Source of the DNA: CAZVEE01 sp964625525
Lineage (GTDB): Bacteria > Pseudomonadota > Alphaproteobacteria > JAJFIK01
NCBI GenBank assembly: GCA_964625525.1
Contig: CAZVEE010000042.1
Span: 1 to 29,064 of the forward strand
Direction: 5' to 3'
Length of the DNA: 29,064 nt
In this document: positions 13,042-21,091 of the stretch, piece by piece
Layout of the letters: the number at the start of each line of letters is the position of its first letter
How positions within the stretch are numbered: the first letter of the stretch is position 1
Notes under the pieces: model-generated
Databases searched by the model: none
Told to the model about the DNA's origin: nothing
The model's input: only the letters and a program-made list of their open reading frames with translations
Program-made: the position numbers and the translations under genes

Positions 13042-15501
13042 TCACCAAAAGAACCAACGCCGCCGCTTGGGGCCGCCATTGCCCTCGCCATTCCCGCCAC
13101 CAGCACCGCGGGGTCGCGAGAAGGCTTTCAGGCGCCGCTGTACACGGCCGTAGATCGTGTCTTCCGGATAGGCGCCGTCATCGTCCGGCTCGCCCGCGGG
13201 CATGCCGGTCAGCACTTCGATCCCCTCTTCGATGGTCGTGATCGGATAGATATGGAACTGGCCCGCACGCACCGCCGCCACCACATCCTCGCGCAGCATC
13301 AGCTCCCGTGCATTCCCGGCCGGGATCATCACACCTTGCTCTCCCGTCAGACCACGGGCGTCGCACACATCGAAGAAGCCTTCGATTTTTTCGTTCACGC
13401 CACCGATCATCTGCACTTCGCCGAACTGGTTCACCGACCCAGTGACGGCGAAGGCCTGGGAGATCGGCACATCGGCCAAGGCCGATAACAGGACGTAAAC
13501 CTCCGTAGACGACGCACTATCACCGTCGATGGGGCCGTAGTTCTGCTCATGGGCAATGGTGGCCGTGAATTGCGGTGGCCGCTCGGCGGAGAATTTAGCC
13601 AAGAACCAGGCGTTCAGGATTTCCACGCCCTTGGCATAGACCCGCCGCCCAAAGCCCACTGTGCGCTCAATATTCTGCACCCCCATACCGCCGACCCCGG
13701 CCGGGCGCACCTGCGCCGTCACCCGCGAAGGCGAGCCGAAGCGGAAATTAGGCAGGGAGTGCACAAACAGCGAGTTGATCTGGCCTGCTCGCGCGCCGTC
13801 CGTGTCGATCAGTTTCACGTCATCGCCGATGAAGTCCATATAGCGATCGCGAAGACTGTCGGCACGGGCCTCGCGGGCTTTCAGGGCCGCACTCACATGC
13901 TCTGCCCCAATGACCGGGTGGCCCATTTCGCGGGCCTGATAGTCCGCCTCGCGCAGAAGATCGCCGAGCGGCTCCAGCAAGATCGACAGTTTTTCCCCAT
14001 CATCGGCGCGGCGGGAGGCATCTTCCACCACCCGCGCAACTCCGGCGGGCGACAAGGGTTTCAGGCCGTTGTCGCGGGCGAAGGACCCGATGACGCGGGC
14101 GAGATACAGTACTGTTTCCGCCGTGCGATCAATCTCGGTGGAGAATTCCACCTGCACTTTAAACAGTTTGGGGAAGTCCGGCTCGCGCCCGCATAGCACG
14201 TGATAAAGCGCCGGCGGCCCGTAGAGCACCACTTTCACATCAAGCGGAATGGGCTCAGGTTCCAGCATCACCGTGCTGGCCATGCCATAATACTCCGCAG
14301 GCGACTCAACGGTAATCTGCATGCGGCGCAACGCTCGCTTTAGCGCGTCCCAAGCCAGCGGGTCGCGCAGGATTTTCATGGCATCGACGATCAAATAGCC
14401 GCCATTGGCATGGTGCAAGGCGCCGGGGCGAATGAGTGTCGCATCGGTGACGAGCGCGCCCATTTGCGACCGGTACTCCACCCGGCCCAGAAGATTGCCC
14501 AAGCTGGGATGATCCAGATCGATCACCGGCGCGCCTTCCGCCCGCCCATTGTCGATGAATAGATTAACCTTGTAGCGATCGAACGGCTCCTGCCAGGACT
14601 CAAGCCCGTTGTAAGAGCCGGGCCGGCCCTCCTCGCCTGCTTGCTCGGCAGCTTCGGGCGCGAAGACGGCGACATTCTCGACAATATCCTCGCCCAGCCG
14701 GCGCACCCAGTCGTGCACAATCGTCTCGCTCGGGAACGCGGCCTGCAGATCCGTCACGGCGCGGGCGACTGCGAAATTCGCGAATTCCTTATTCAGCTCC
14801 CGGAGTTTCTCGACCCGCTCGCCTTCCCAGCGCGGAATGGCGCGGAAGACTTCCTCGATCTGGTCCTGGATTTCGTCAATCTTACGTTCGATGGCGTTGC
14901 GCTCAGCCTCGGGCAAAACGGCGAATTCTTCCGGCTTCATCACTTCGCCGTCCTTGATGGCGGCGACGCCAATGCCGTTCTGCGTGCTGACCAGTGCGAT
15001 GCCTTCGGCTTCCGCGCGGGCCTGAATGCGGCTCAGGGCCTCACGATGGCGCTGCTCGATGCTGTCCTCGATGGCCTTGCGGCGGGTGAGGTATTCCTCG
15101 CTTTGAAAAATGGCCGGCAGGGCACTGCGCAGTTCCTTCACCGCCCGGCGCACCAGATCATGCAGCCGCCGCCCGTCCCCCGGGCTCAGGCGCAGCGCAC
15201 GCGGGCGCATGGCATCGTCGAAATTCGTCACATACACCCAGTCAGACGGCGCGCTTTCCTCTCGCGCCAACGCCCGCAGCAGGTCTTCCACCGCATCGTC
15301 GTGACCCGCGCTGCCATGGCCGAGCACGAAGAGATTGTAGCCGCCATGCTCGATGCGGGTGCCAAACCGGATGGCCTCCAGCGCCCGCTCCTGACCGAAG
15401 AGCCCGCTCAAGGGCGCCAGTTCCTCTGTGGTCACGAACGGAAGGTGTTCCGGCGCACAGCGGTGATACAGCGCCTCAGGCGGCAGTTCGGTAACCGGCA
15501 T
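13042..15501 (-). CDS. Lon-family ATP-dependent protease (LonB/COG1067-like)
   Basis: 819 aa. The C-terminal Lon protease domain has the Ser-Lys dyad: Ser662 in DGDSASST and Lys705 in GGVNEKIEGFF, 43 residues apart as in E. coli Lon. The N-terminal LAN-like Lon substrate domain is missing. Instead an AAA-like module starts almost at once (SGLFGQERALEAIRFG) and is interrupted by a long, charged, coiled-coil-like insertion (about 115-250). The Walker A position reads GHGSAGHDD (61-69), without Lys or Ser/Thr, and the Walker B region HHANGGYLIVDA has Ala after Asp. ATP use is therefore doubtful. The C-terminus is Gly/Asn/Arg-rich. Divergent from the HD hydrolase gene; TATGAT (15551-15546) could be its -10. 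Confidence 0.9.
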   Translation of the reverse strand: MPVTELPPEALYHRCAPEHLPFVTTEELAPLSGLFGQERALEAIRFGTRIEHGGYNLFVLGHGSAGHDDAVEDLLRALAREESAPSDWVYVTNFDDAMRPRALRLSPGDGRRLHDLVRRAVKELRSALPAIFQSEEYLTRRKAIEDSIEQRHREALSRIQARAEAEGIALVSTQNGIGVAAIKDGEVMKPEEFAVLPEAERNAIERKIDEIQDQIEEVFRAIPRWEGERVEKLRELNKEFANFAVARAVTDLQAAFPSETIVHDWVRRLGEDIVENVAVFAPEAAEQAGEEGRPGSYNGLESWQEPFDRYKVNLFIDNGRAEGAPVIDLDHPSLGNLLGRVEYRSQMGALVTDATLIRPGALHHANGGYLIVDAMKILRDPLAWDALKRALRRMQITVESPAEYYGMASTVMLEPEPIPLDVKVVLYGPPALYHVLCGREPDFPKLFKVQVEFSTEIDRTAETVLYLARVIGSFARDNGLKPLSPAGVARVVEDASRRADDGEKLSILLEPLGDLLREADYQAREMGHPVIGAEHVSAALKAREARADSLRDRYMDFIGDDVKLIDTDGARAGQINSLFVHSLPNFRFGSPSRVTAQVRPAGVGGMGVQNIERTVGFGRRVYAKGVEILNAWFLAKFSAERPPQFTATIAHEQNYGPIDGDSASSTEVYVLLSALADVPISQAFAVTGSVNQFGEVQMIGGVNEKIEGFFDVCDARGLTGEQGVMIPAGNARELMLREDVVAAVRAGQFHIYPITTIEEGIEVLTGMPAGEPDDDGAYPEDTIYGRVQRRLKAFSRPRGAGGGNGEGNGGPKRRRWFFW

Positions 15502-15669
15502 GTCTCAGCGCCCCCACGGTTTTCGGTGTCCCACACAAAGGGTGTATCATAACAGGACGCGAGCGGCGGCGCAGCCACACCTCAGCGTGAATTGCGGGAT
15601 CCATGCTCTCTTTCGCGCTGTTGACAGCGGCCCGCGCCCGCGCCCATGTGACCTCTTGTCCGCCGCCCG

Positions 15670-16287
15670 ATGATGAGCTGCACCATGCCTGCCCGTTCTT
15701 CCGATACGCCGCCGCGCGCGTGGCAGCGCATGCTCAGCGGCCGGCGCCTCGACCTGCTCGACCCGTCCCCGCTCGACATTGAAATCGAAGACATTGCCCA
15801 TGGGCTGGCGCGGGTGGCGCGCTGGAACGGCCAGACCCACGGCGACCATGCGTTTTCTGTGGCCCAGCATTCGATTCTGGTGCTCGATATCTGTGCCGCG
15901 TTGAAACCCAAACTCAGCCCCGCGACCCAGGCCGCCGCCCTCCTCCATGATGCCCCTGAATATGTGGTGGGCGATCTCATCAGCCCCTTCAAAGCGGCGG
16001 TGGGCCTTGACTACAAAGTGTTTGAAAACCGGCTCATGGCGGCGATCCATCTGCGGTTCGGACTGCCCGCGCAGGCGCCCGAGAGCGTGCGCGGGCTCAT
16101 CAAACGCGCCGACCGGATCTGTGCTTACTTTGAAGCGGTGCATCTGGCGGGGTTCTCAGAGACCGAGGCCCTGCGCTATTTCGGCGCGCCGCGCGATCTG
16201 CCCACTCCGGACATGACCCCCTGGCCAGTGGCGCGCGCGCAGCAACACTTTCTCGACCGCTTTGCCGCCATTCTGCCCACGCTATGA
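15670..16287 (+). CDS. HD-domain phosphohydrolase, YfbR-like
   Basis: 205 aa. The HD metal-binding pattern is visible as His67 (VAQHS), His93-Asp94 (LLHDAPEY) and a downstream Asp. The arrangement ALLHDAPEYVVGDLISPFK is typical of YfbR-like 5'-deoxynucleotidases/HD family hydrolases. Role: probable metal-dependent hydrolysis of a nucleotide monophosphate or related phosphate ester in the cytoplasm. No strong ribosome binding site is visible; ATG at 15670, 15673 or 15685 are all possible. TTGACA (15621-15626) upstream could be a -35 but the -10 is unclear. It is the first of a run of rightward genes ending in nadABC, 153 bp before the phosphatase-like gene. Confidence 0.88.
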   Translation: MMSCTMPARSSDTPPRAWQRMLSGRRLDLLDPSPLDIEIEDIAHGLARVARWNGQTHGDHAFSVAQHSILVLDICAALKPKLSPATQAAALLHDAPEYVVGDLISPFKAAVGLDYKVFENRLMAAIHLRFGLPAQAPESVRGLIKRADRICAYFEAVHLAGFSETEALRYFGAPRDLPTPDMTPWPVARAQQHFLDRFAAILPTL

Positions 16288-16440
16288 CGCAAAAGGGCGG
16301 CAGAGTCCGTCCGAACGCAGAAAGATGCCGGCTAAACGCTACTCTTCATTAGGGTTTACCAGAGAGATGTGTTACACAGAACGTGCAGCGGCCAAGTTGG
16401 GTGACGGGCCGGATCGATCTACCTTGGCGGGAGTTATTTC

Positions 16441-17004
16441 ATGATCTATGTCACGTCTCTGGACCATCTAGAGACGACCATCGACACCCATCGCCCCGCG
16501 CGCCTGATCAGCCTCCTGCCGCTGGAGGAAATCGATGAGGTGGTGGCCCGTCCCGACTATATGGACGAAGATCAGCACCTGAAAATCGGGGTGCACGACA
16601 TCTCCGAAGAAATCCCGGACCTGATCGCCCCCGGGCGCGAGCACGCGGCCATGGTCGTCGCCTTCATTGAGGCCTGGGACAAGGCCCGCCAGAGCGGCGC
16701 CGAGGACGGCCCGCTGGTGGTGCATTGCCGCATGGGTATTTCGCGTTCTGGCGCCGCCGCATTCATCGCGCTGTGCATGCTGTCCGAGCCCGGACAAGAA
16801 CATGCCATTGCCCAGGAAATGCGCCGCCGCGGCGCCCATATTCAACCCAACCCCCTGCTTGTGAAGCATGCGGACGATATTTTGGGTCGTGAGGGTCGGA
16901 TGATCGCCGCCGTGGAAACCCTGGGGCGGGGGACGGGCTACAACGAGATGCCGTGGCTGGAAATGGCGCTGTGGACCGAGACCGACGAGGCAAGCCCCTC
17001 ATGA
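16441..17004 (+). CDS. Protein tyrosine phosphatase superfamily protein
   Basis: 187 aa. The P-loop CX5R of cysteine phosphatases is complete: Cys96 and Arg102 in VVHCRMGISRSGA, with the Ser after Arg that usually assists catalysis. A candidate general-acid Asp lies in the VHDISEE segment upstream. The small size and the cellular context point to a dual-specificity or low-specificity phosphatase; the substrate is unknown and need not be protein. GGGAG lies before ATG 16441. The stop overlaps the start of the NAD regulator gene by 4 nt (ATGA), so the two are translationally coupled. Confidence 0.88.
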   Translation: MIYVTSLDHLETTIDTHRPARLISLLPLEEIDEVVARPDYMDEDQHLKIGVHDISEEIPDLIAPGREHAAMVVAFIEAWDKARQSGAEDGPLVVHCRMGISRSGAAAFIALCMLSEPGQEHAIAQEMRRRGAHIQPNPLLVKHADDILGREGRMIAAVETLGRGTGYNEMPWLEMALWTETDEASPS

Positions 17005-18185
17005 GTCGGGCGCAGACCCTGCCGCCCCAGGATCAGGCCCCCACACCCAGCCGTGATAGTGAGGAACACTCGGTGATTATCGGCCTCTCGGCCGTGGTCA
17101 TCGCCGTGACTGACGACACGCCCAAAGTGCTGGTGGTGCGCCGCCCCTATGCACCGCTGCAAAGCGGGGCGGCGGGCGAGCACCACTTCATGGACGCGGA
17201 AGAAGAACGCCAAAGCCCATGGCCGGAAAGCGGCGATTGGCTTGGCCTGCCGTTTGGTCCGTTCGACCCGGCGCTCCACCGGACGCTTGAAATCGGCTTG
17301 CGCAGTTGGGTGGAGGAACAGACGGACCTCCAGGTCGGGTATGTGGAACAGCTTTACACATTCGGCGACCGCGGCCGCTACGCCACCCTGCCCGGCCAGG
17401 GTCCGCGCGTCGTCTCCGTGGGCTATCTGGCGCTGGCGCAGGAAGTCGGGCACCCCGTGCAGGCCGACGGCGCCTGGGATGATTGGTATCATTACTTTCC
17501 GTGGGAAGACTGGCGCGAGGGCCCCCCGCCTATGATCGGCGCCGTCATTCGTCCGTGTCTGGAACGCTGGACCGCAGCCTCGCAAAGCGAGGGGCAGCGT
17601 ACCCGGCGCTGGGACCGGGTGCGCGTGTGTTTCGGCCTCGACGGCATCGGCTGGGACGAGGAAAAAGTGCTGGAGCGGTATGAGCTGCTCTATGAGGCCG
17701 GTCTGGCACCGGAGGCCTTGCGCGACCGGGCGGAACGGGCGCGCGCCGAGCCGGGCCTGACCGGTGCTCACCCTCTGCCGGACCCGGCCCTTCTTGATCC
17801 GGGCCTTGTGGGACCAGACACCGACCCCGCCGCCGCGCCTGGCGCGTTCGGGGCGCCCATGCAGTTCGACCACCGACGCATTCTTGCCACCGCCATGGGC
17901 CGCTTGCGCAGCAAGCTGAAATACCGCCCGGTCGTGTTTGAACTCATGGCCGGTACCTTCACGCTGCTGGAGCTGCAACGCACCGTGGAAGCGATCGCCG
18001 GTATCCGCGTGCACAAGCAAAATTTTCGCCGCCTGGTTGAGCGCAGTGGCCTCGTCGAAGGCACCGGACAGATGATTCAAACAGGCGGGCGCCCCGCCGA
18101 AGCTTTCCGGTTTCGACGCGAACTCTTACGCGAACGCTCGGTTGGCGTGCGTCTGTCGCGATTCCGGGTCAGCACCGGCACTTGA
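17001..18185 (+). CDS. nrtR: Nudix-related NAD biosynthesis regulator (NrtR type)
   Basis: 394 aa. The N-terminal Nudix-like domain begins at VIIGLSAVVIAV. Its catalytic box is degenerate: around 90-115 only VEEQ of REUxEE remains, and the first Glu and final Gly are lost. It probably binds a ligand rather than hydrolysing it. The C-terminal winged-helix part (about 290-365) has LRSKLKYRPVVFELM, FTLLELQRTVEAI and NFRRLVE, matching the NrtR DNA-binding domain. Known NrtR proteins repress NAD genes and are released by ADP-ribose. Placement directly before nadABC fits. It is longer than usual NrtR (about 230-330 aa) because of an insertion at about 205-285, partly Pro/Ala-rich. The start is the ATGA overlap with the phosphatase gene; an earlier ATG at 16953 is unlikely. 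Confidence 0.85.
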   Translation: MSRAQTLPPQDQAPTPSRDSEEHSVIIGLSAVVIAVTDDTPKVLVVRRPYAPLQSGAAGEHHFMDAEEERQSPWPESGDWLGLPFGPFDPALHRTLEIGLRSWVEEQTDLQVGYVEQLYTFGDRGRYATLPGQGPRVVSVGYLALAQEVGHPVQADGAWDDWYHYFPWEDWREGPPPMIGAVIRPCLERWTAASQSEGQRTRRWDRVRVCFGLDGIGWDEEKVLERYELLYEAGLAPEALRDRAERARAEPGLTGAHPLPDPALLDPGLVGPDTDPAAAPGAFGAPMQFDHRRILATAMGRLRSKLKYRPVVFELMAGTFTLLELQRTVEAIAGIRVHKQNFRRLVERSGLVEGTGQMIQTGGRPAEAFRFRRELLRERSVGVRLSRFRVSTGT

Positions 18186-18231
18186 TTCACTAACTATTGC
18201 AATGACTTAGATGATGGGCTTGTTTTGCCCA

Positions 18232-18262
18232 TTGACTTCCTAATACTCAAACTTAGCATAAT
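18232..18262 (+). promoter_or_regulatory. Putative nadA promoter
   Basis: TTGACT (18232-18237) and CATAAT (18257-18262) lie 19 bp apart in an AT-rich island (18186-18270) that contrasts with the flanking genes. An inverted repeat ATGGGC/GCCCAT (18214-18219, 18227-18232) overlaps the -35. It could be an operator or the 3' hairpin of the nrtR transcript. Confidence 0.5.
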
Positions 18263-18269
18263 ATGGACC

Positions 18270-18293
18270 AGCCCGTTCTGCGGGCTCATTTTT
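18270..18293 (+). terminator. Terminator-like hairpin in the nadA leader
   Basis: AGCCCG (18270-18275), a 5-nt loop and CGGGCT (18281-18286) are followed by CA and then TTTTT (18289-18293). The form is that of a short intrinsic terminator. It lies downstream of the putative nadA promoter, so it could either end the nrtR message or attenuate nadABC. Confidence 0.45.
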
Positions 18294-18304
18294 GACGGTG
18301 GATA

Positions 18305-18339
18305 TGCTCATTTTGAGCACAAGGAGGCGAAATGCTCAA
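18305..18339 (+). promoter_or_regulatory. Mutually exclusive helices around the nadA ribosome binding site and start codon
   Basis: Helix A pairs TGCTCA (18305-18310) with TGAGCA (18314-18319). Helix B pairs TTGAGCA (18313-18319) with TGCTCAA (18333-18339), which includes the UG of the start codon and puts the Shine-Dalgarno AAGGAGG (18321-18327) in a 13-nt loop. The central arm can be in only one helix at a time. TGCTCA-TTT-TGAGCA is also a candidate repressor palindrome in DNA. Confidence 0.45.
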
Positions 18340-19471
18340 CGAAGCGGCAGCAGCGCAAGGCCCCCAGAGCCAGAATCTGCAAGCCGGCGTAGCCGCAGAG
18401 GCCGAGGCGCGGATCCCCGCAAGCCCCGCTCCGCTCGCGTATACCGACGCCGTCGCCGAGGCAACGGCCCCGCTCTACGCCAAAGTCGCGCATGTGATGC
18501 CGGCCATTGAATGGCCCGCCCATGCCCCGGTGATCCATGAGATTCTCGCTTGGAAGAAAAAGCGCAACGCGGTGATCCTGGCGCACAATTACATGACACC
18601 GGAGATCTTCCATTGCGTCGCCGATTTCGTGGGCGACTCGCTGCAATTGGCCATTGAGGCCGCCAAAGCCGATGCGGACGTGATCGTCCAGGCGGGCGTG
18701 CATTTCATGGCGGAAACGTCAAAACTAATGAGCCCGGATAAAACGGTGATCATTCCGGATATGCGCGCGGGCTGCTCGCTCGCCGCATCCATCACCGGTC
18801 GGGATGTCCGCCTGCTGAAAGAGCGCTATCCGGGCGTTCCAGTGGTCACTTATGTGAACACCTCGGCGGACGTGAAAGCGGAATCTGATATCTGCTGCAC
18901 GTCTTCAAACGCGGTAGAGATTGTCGAATCTCTCGGTGTGGACCGAGTGCTGATGATTCCGGATGAATATCTGGCTCGCAATGTCGCCAAACAGACCGAT
19001 GTGGAGATCATCGCCTGGCATGGGCGCTGCGAGGTGCATGAGCGCTTCACGGCCGAGGAGATCCGTCAGTACCGGGAAGCTCATCCGGGCGTCATCGTAC
19101 TCGCGCACCCCGAATGCTCGCCAGCAGTCGTGGCCGAGTCCGATTTTGCCGGCTCCACGTCCGCCTTGATCGGTTATGTGAAAGATCGCCAGCCTGCCAA
19201 TGTGGTGATGCTGACCGAATGCTCCATGAGCGACAATGTGGCCGCCGAAGCCCCTAATGTGAATTTCGTGCGTCCCTGCAATCTGTGCCCGCACATGAAA
19301 CGCATCACTCTGCCGAACATTCTGGAGGCGCTGCAAACGCTGCGCACGCAAGTGCACGTGGATGCTGATGTCGCCGCGCGTGCGCGTCACTCGGTGGAGC
19401 GGATGATCGAGGTGTCCCGGCGCTCGAAGCTTCCCACGGCGGCCACGGCACGCCAGGCCGCGGCTGGATAA
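18332..19471 (+). CDS. nadA: Quinolinate synthase A
   Basis: 379 aa. Condenses iminoaspartate with dihydroxyacetone phosphate to quinolinate, using a [4Fe-4S] cluster. The three cluster cysteines are recognisable from E. coli spacing: Cys148 (RAGCSLA), Cys233 (WHGRCEVH) and Cys319 (CNLCPHMK), 85 and 86 residues apart. Other signatures are ILAHNYM, HFMAETSKLMSPDK and YVNTSADVKAESD. An Ala-rich N-terminal extension of about 50 residues precedes the conserved core. AAGGAGG is 4 nt from ATG. The upstream leader holds possible regulatory hairpins. nadB follows after 6 bp, so nadABC form one operon for de novo NAD synthesis. Confidence 0.96.
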   Translation: MLNEAAAAQGPQSQNLQAGVAAEAEARIPASPAPLAYTDAVAEATAPLYAKVAHVMPAIEWPAHAPVIHEILAWKKKRNAVILAHNYMTPEIFHCVADFVGDSLQLAIEAAKADADVIVQAGVHFMAETSKLMSPDKTVIIPDMRAGCSLAASITGRDVRLLKERYPGVPVVTYVNTSADVKAESDICCTSSNAVEIVESLGVDRVLMIPDEYLARNVAKQTDVEIIAWHGRCEVHERFTAEEIRQYREAHPGVIVLAHPECSPAVVAESDFAGSTSALIGYVKDRQPANVVMLTECSMSDNVAAEAPNVNFVRPCNLCPHMKRITLPNILEALQTLRTQVHVDADVAARARHSVERMIEVSRRSKLPTAATARQAAAG

Positions 19472-19477
19472 ACCGCC

Positions 19478-21091
19478 ATGCTGCACTCGTCCGCCTCTAC
19501 TCCGGATACGGATGTACTGATCATCGGGTCCGGCCTCGCCGGTCTCTTCGCTGCGCTCACCTTGGCGAGCGGGGCGCGGGGCCCGCGCCCGCGCGTGACC
19601 GTGTTGACCCTGGGCACACCAGGCAGTCTTGCGGCCAGCGCCTGGGCCCAAGGGGGCATCGCGGCGGCATTGGGGCCGGACGACTCTCCGGCCCAACACG
19701 CGGCTGATACCATTGCGGCGGGCGCCGGCATTGTGGATGAGGCGATCGCCCGTCTCGTGGCCGAAGATGTGCCCGCCCGGGTCATGGAACTGGCACGCCT
19801 GGGTGTGCCCTTTGATCGGTATGAGGATGGCCGGTTTGCACTGGGCCGGGAAGCGGCCCATGGCCACTGCCGGATTGCGAAGGTCACTGGCGACAAGGCG
19901 GGCGCCACCATTACAGCCACGCTCGCACGGGCGGCCGAGAATACGCCATCCATCCGCCTGCTGAACGGGATCAGCGCCTTTGATCTCCTGCGCGATGGCG
20001 AGGGCCGCATTGGCGGCGTGTTGGCCGCTCGCGGTGAAGACATCCTGACCTTACGGGCCGCGCATGTGGTGCTCGCCACCGGCGGCGCCGGCGCCCTTTA
20101 CGCGACGGCCACCACACCACTCAGCCTGTTGGGCACGGGTCTTGGCATGGCCGCGCGGGCGGGCGCGAGCGTGGCGGATGCCGAGTTTGTTCAGTTCCAC
20201 CCCACGGCCATGGTGCTGGATCGGGATCCTGCCCCCCTTGCCACCGAGGCATTGCGGGGCGAAGGTGCGGTTCTGATCACGCAAAGCGGGGACCGCTTTA
20301 TGCCCGCAGTCCATCAGGATGCGGAACTCGCCCCACGCGACGTGGTCGCCCGAGCCATTCACCAGCGCCTGATGCGTGGTGAGCGCGTGTTTCTTGATAC
20401 CCGCACCGCCATCGGCGCCGCCATGCCGACAGCCTTTCCCACCGTCACGGGTCTTTGCCGCGCCGCCGGTATTGACCCGGTCCGCGAGGCCATTCCCGTG
20501 GCGCCCGCCGCGCACTACCATATGGGGGGGGTGGCCGTGGACGCAGATGGCCGGACCACCCTTCCGGGGCTGTGGGCTTGCGGCGAAGTCGCATCCACGG
20601 GATTGCATGGCGCTAACCGGCTCGCCAGTAACTCTCTCGCCGAGGCGGTGGTCATGGGCGCTCGTGTCGCCCGAGCCATTCTGTCTACGGACCAGTCCCC
20701 TACGGCGGCGGTGGCCCCTGTGGATGCTCAGGCCCGGCCGCGCACCCTCTCAAGCCCCTTGGTCTATCGCTTGCGCCAGACCATGACCCGGGAAGCGGGC
20801 CTGATCCGCTCTCACGACAGCCTTGCGCGTGCGGCCACAACTCTGGCGACTCTGGCCCCGGCGCTGGACGCGGCGGGCCTTGCCAATGTGCGGGCCACCG
20901 CGACTTTGATCCTCGCCGGTGCCGCGCAGCGCACCGAAAGCCGTGGCGGCCATTTTCGCAGCGACTACCCCACTGCGCATCCTGTCTGGCAACGGCGCAG
21001 CGTGACCACACTGGACACCGCCCAAACCGTACTGGACGCGCTTACCGTCGCCGCGCCACCGGCGGCACAGCCGAGCAAGGCCCAGTCATGA
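19478..21091 (+). CDS. nadB: L-aspartate oxidase
   Basis: 537-aa FAD enzyme that oxidises L-aspartate to iminoaspartate for NadA. The FAD-binding Rossmann motif IIGSGLAGLFAAL is near residues 10-22. SAWAQGGIAAAL, FVQFHPTA, HYHMGGV and HGANRLASNSLAEAVV are the usual landmarks of the succinate dehydrogenase/NadB flavoprotein fold. The length is normal. A C-terminal helical region with Arg-rich segments and ESRGGHFRSDYP closes the protein, as in NadB. It begins 6 bp after nadA and overlaps nadC by 4 nt. Confidence 0.96.
   Translation: MLHSSASTPDTDVLIIGSGLAGLFAALTLASGARGPRPRVTVLTLGTPGSLAASAWAQGGIAAALGPDDSPAQHAADTIAAGAGIVDEAIARLVAEDVPARVMELARLGVPFDRYEDGRFALGREAAHGHCRIAKVTGDKAGATITATLARAAENTPSIRLLNGISAFDLLRDGEGRIGGVLAARGEDILTLRAAHVVLATGGAGALYATATTPLSLLGTGLGMAARAGASVADAEFVQFHPTAMVLDRDPAPLATEALRGEGAVLITQSGDRFMPAVHQDAELAPRDVVARAIHQRLMRGERVFLDTRTAIGAAMPTAFPTVTGLCRAAGIDPVREAIPVAPAAHYHMGGVAVDADGRTTLPGLWACGEVASTGLHGANRLASNSLAEAVVMGARVARAILSTDQSPTAAVAPVDAQARPRTLSSPLVYRLRQTMTREAGLIRSHDSLARAATTLATLAPALDAAGLANVRATATLILAGAAQRTESRGGHFRSDYPTAHPVWQRRSVTTLDTAQTVLDALTVAAPPAAQPSKAQS

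Noticed and set aside
14641..15552. 303-aa plus-strand frame
   Set aside because: Antisense to the Lon-family protease; no ribosome binding site or motif.
16938..18080. 380-aa minus-strand frame
   Set aside because: Antisense to the NrtR-type regulator, whose NFRR and FTLLELQ motifs are clear.
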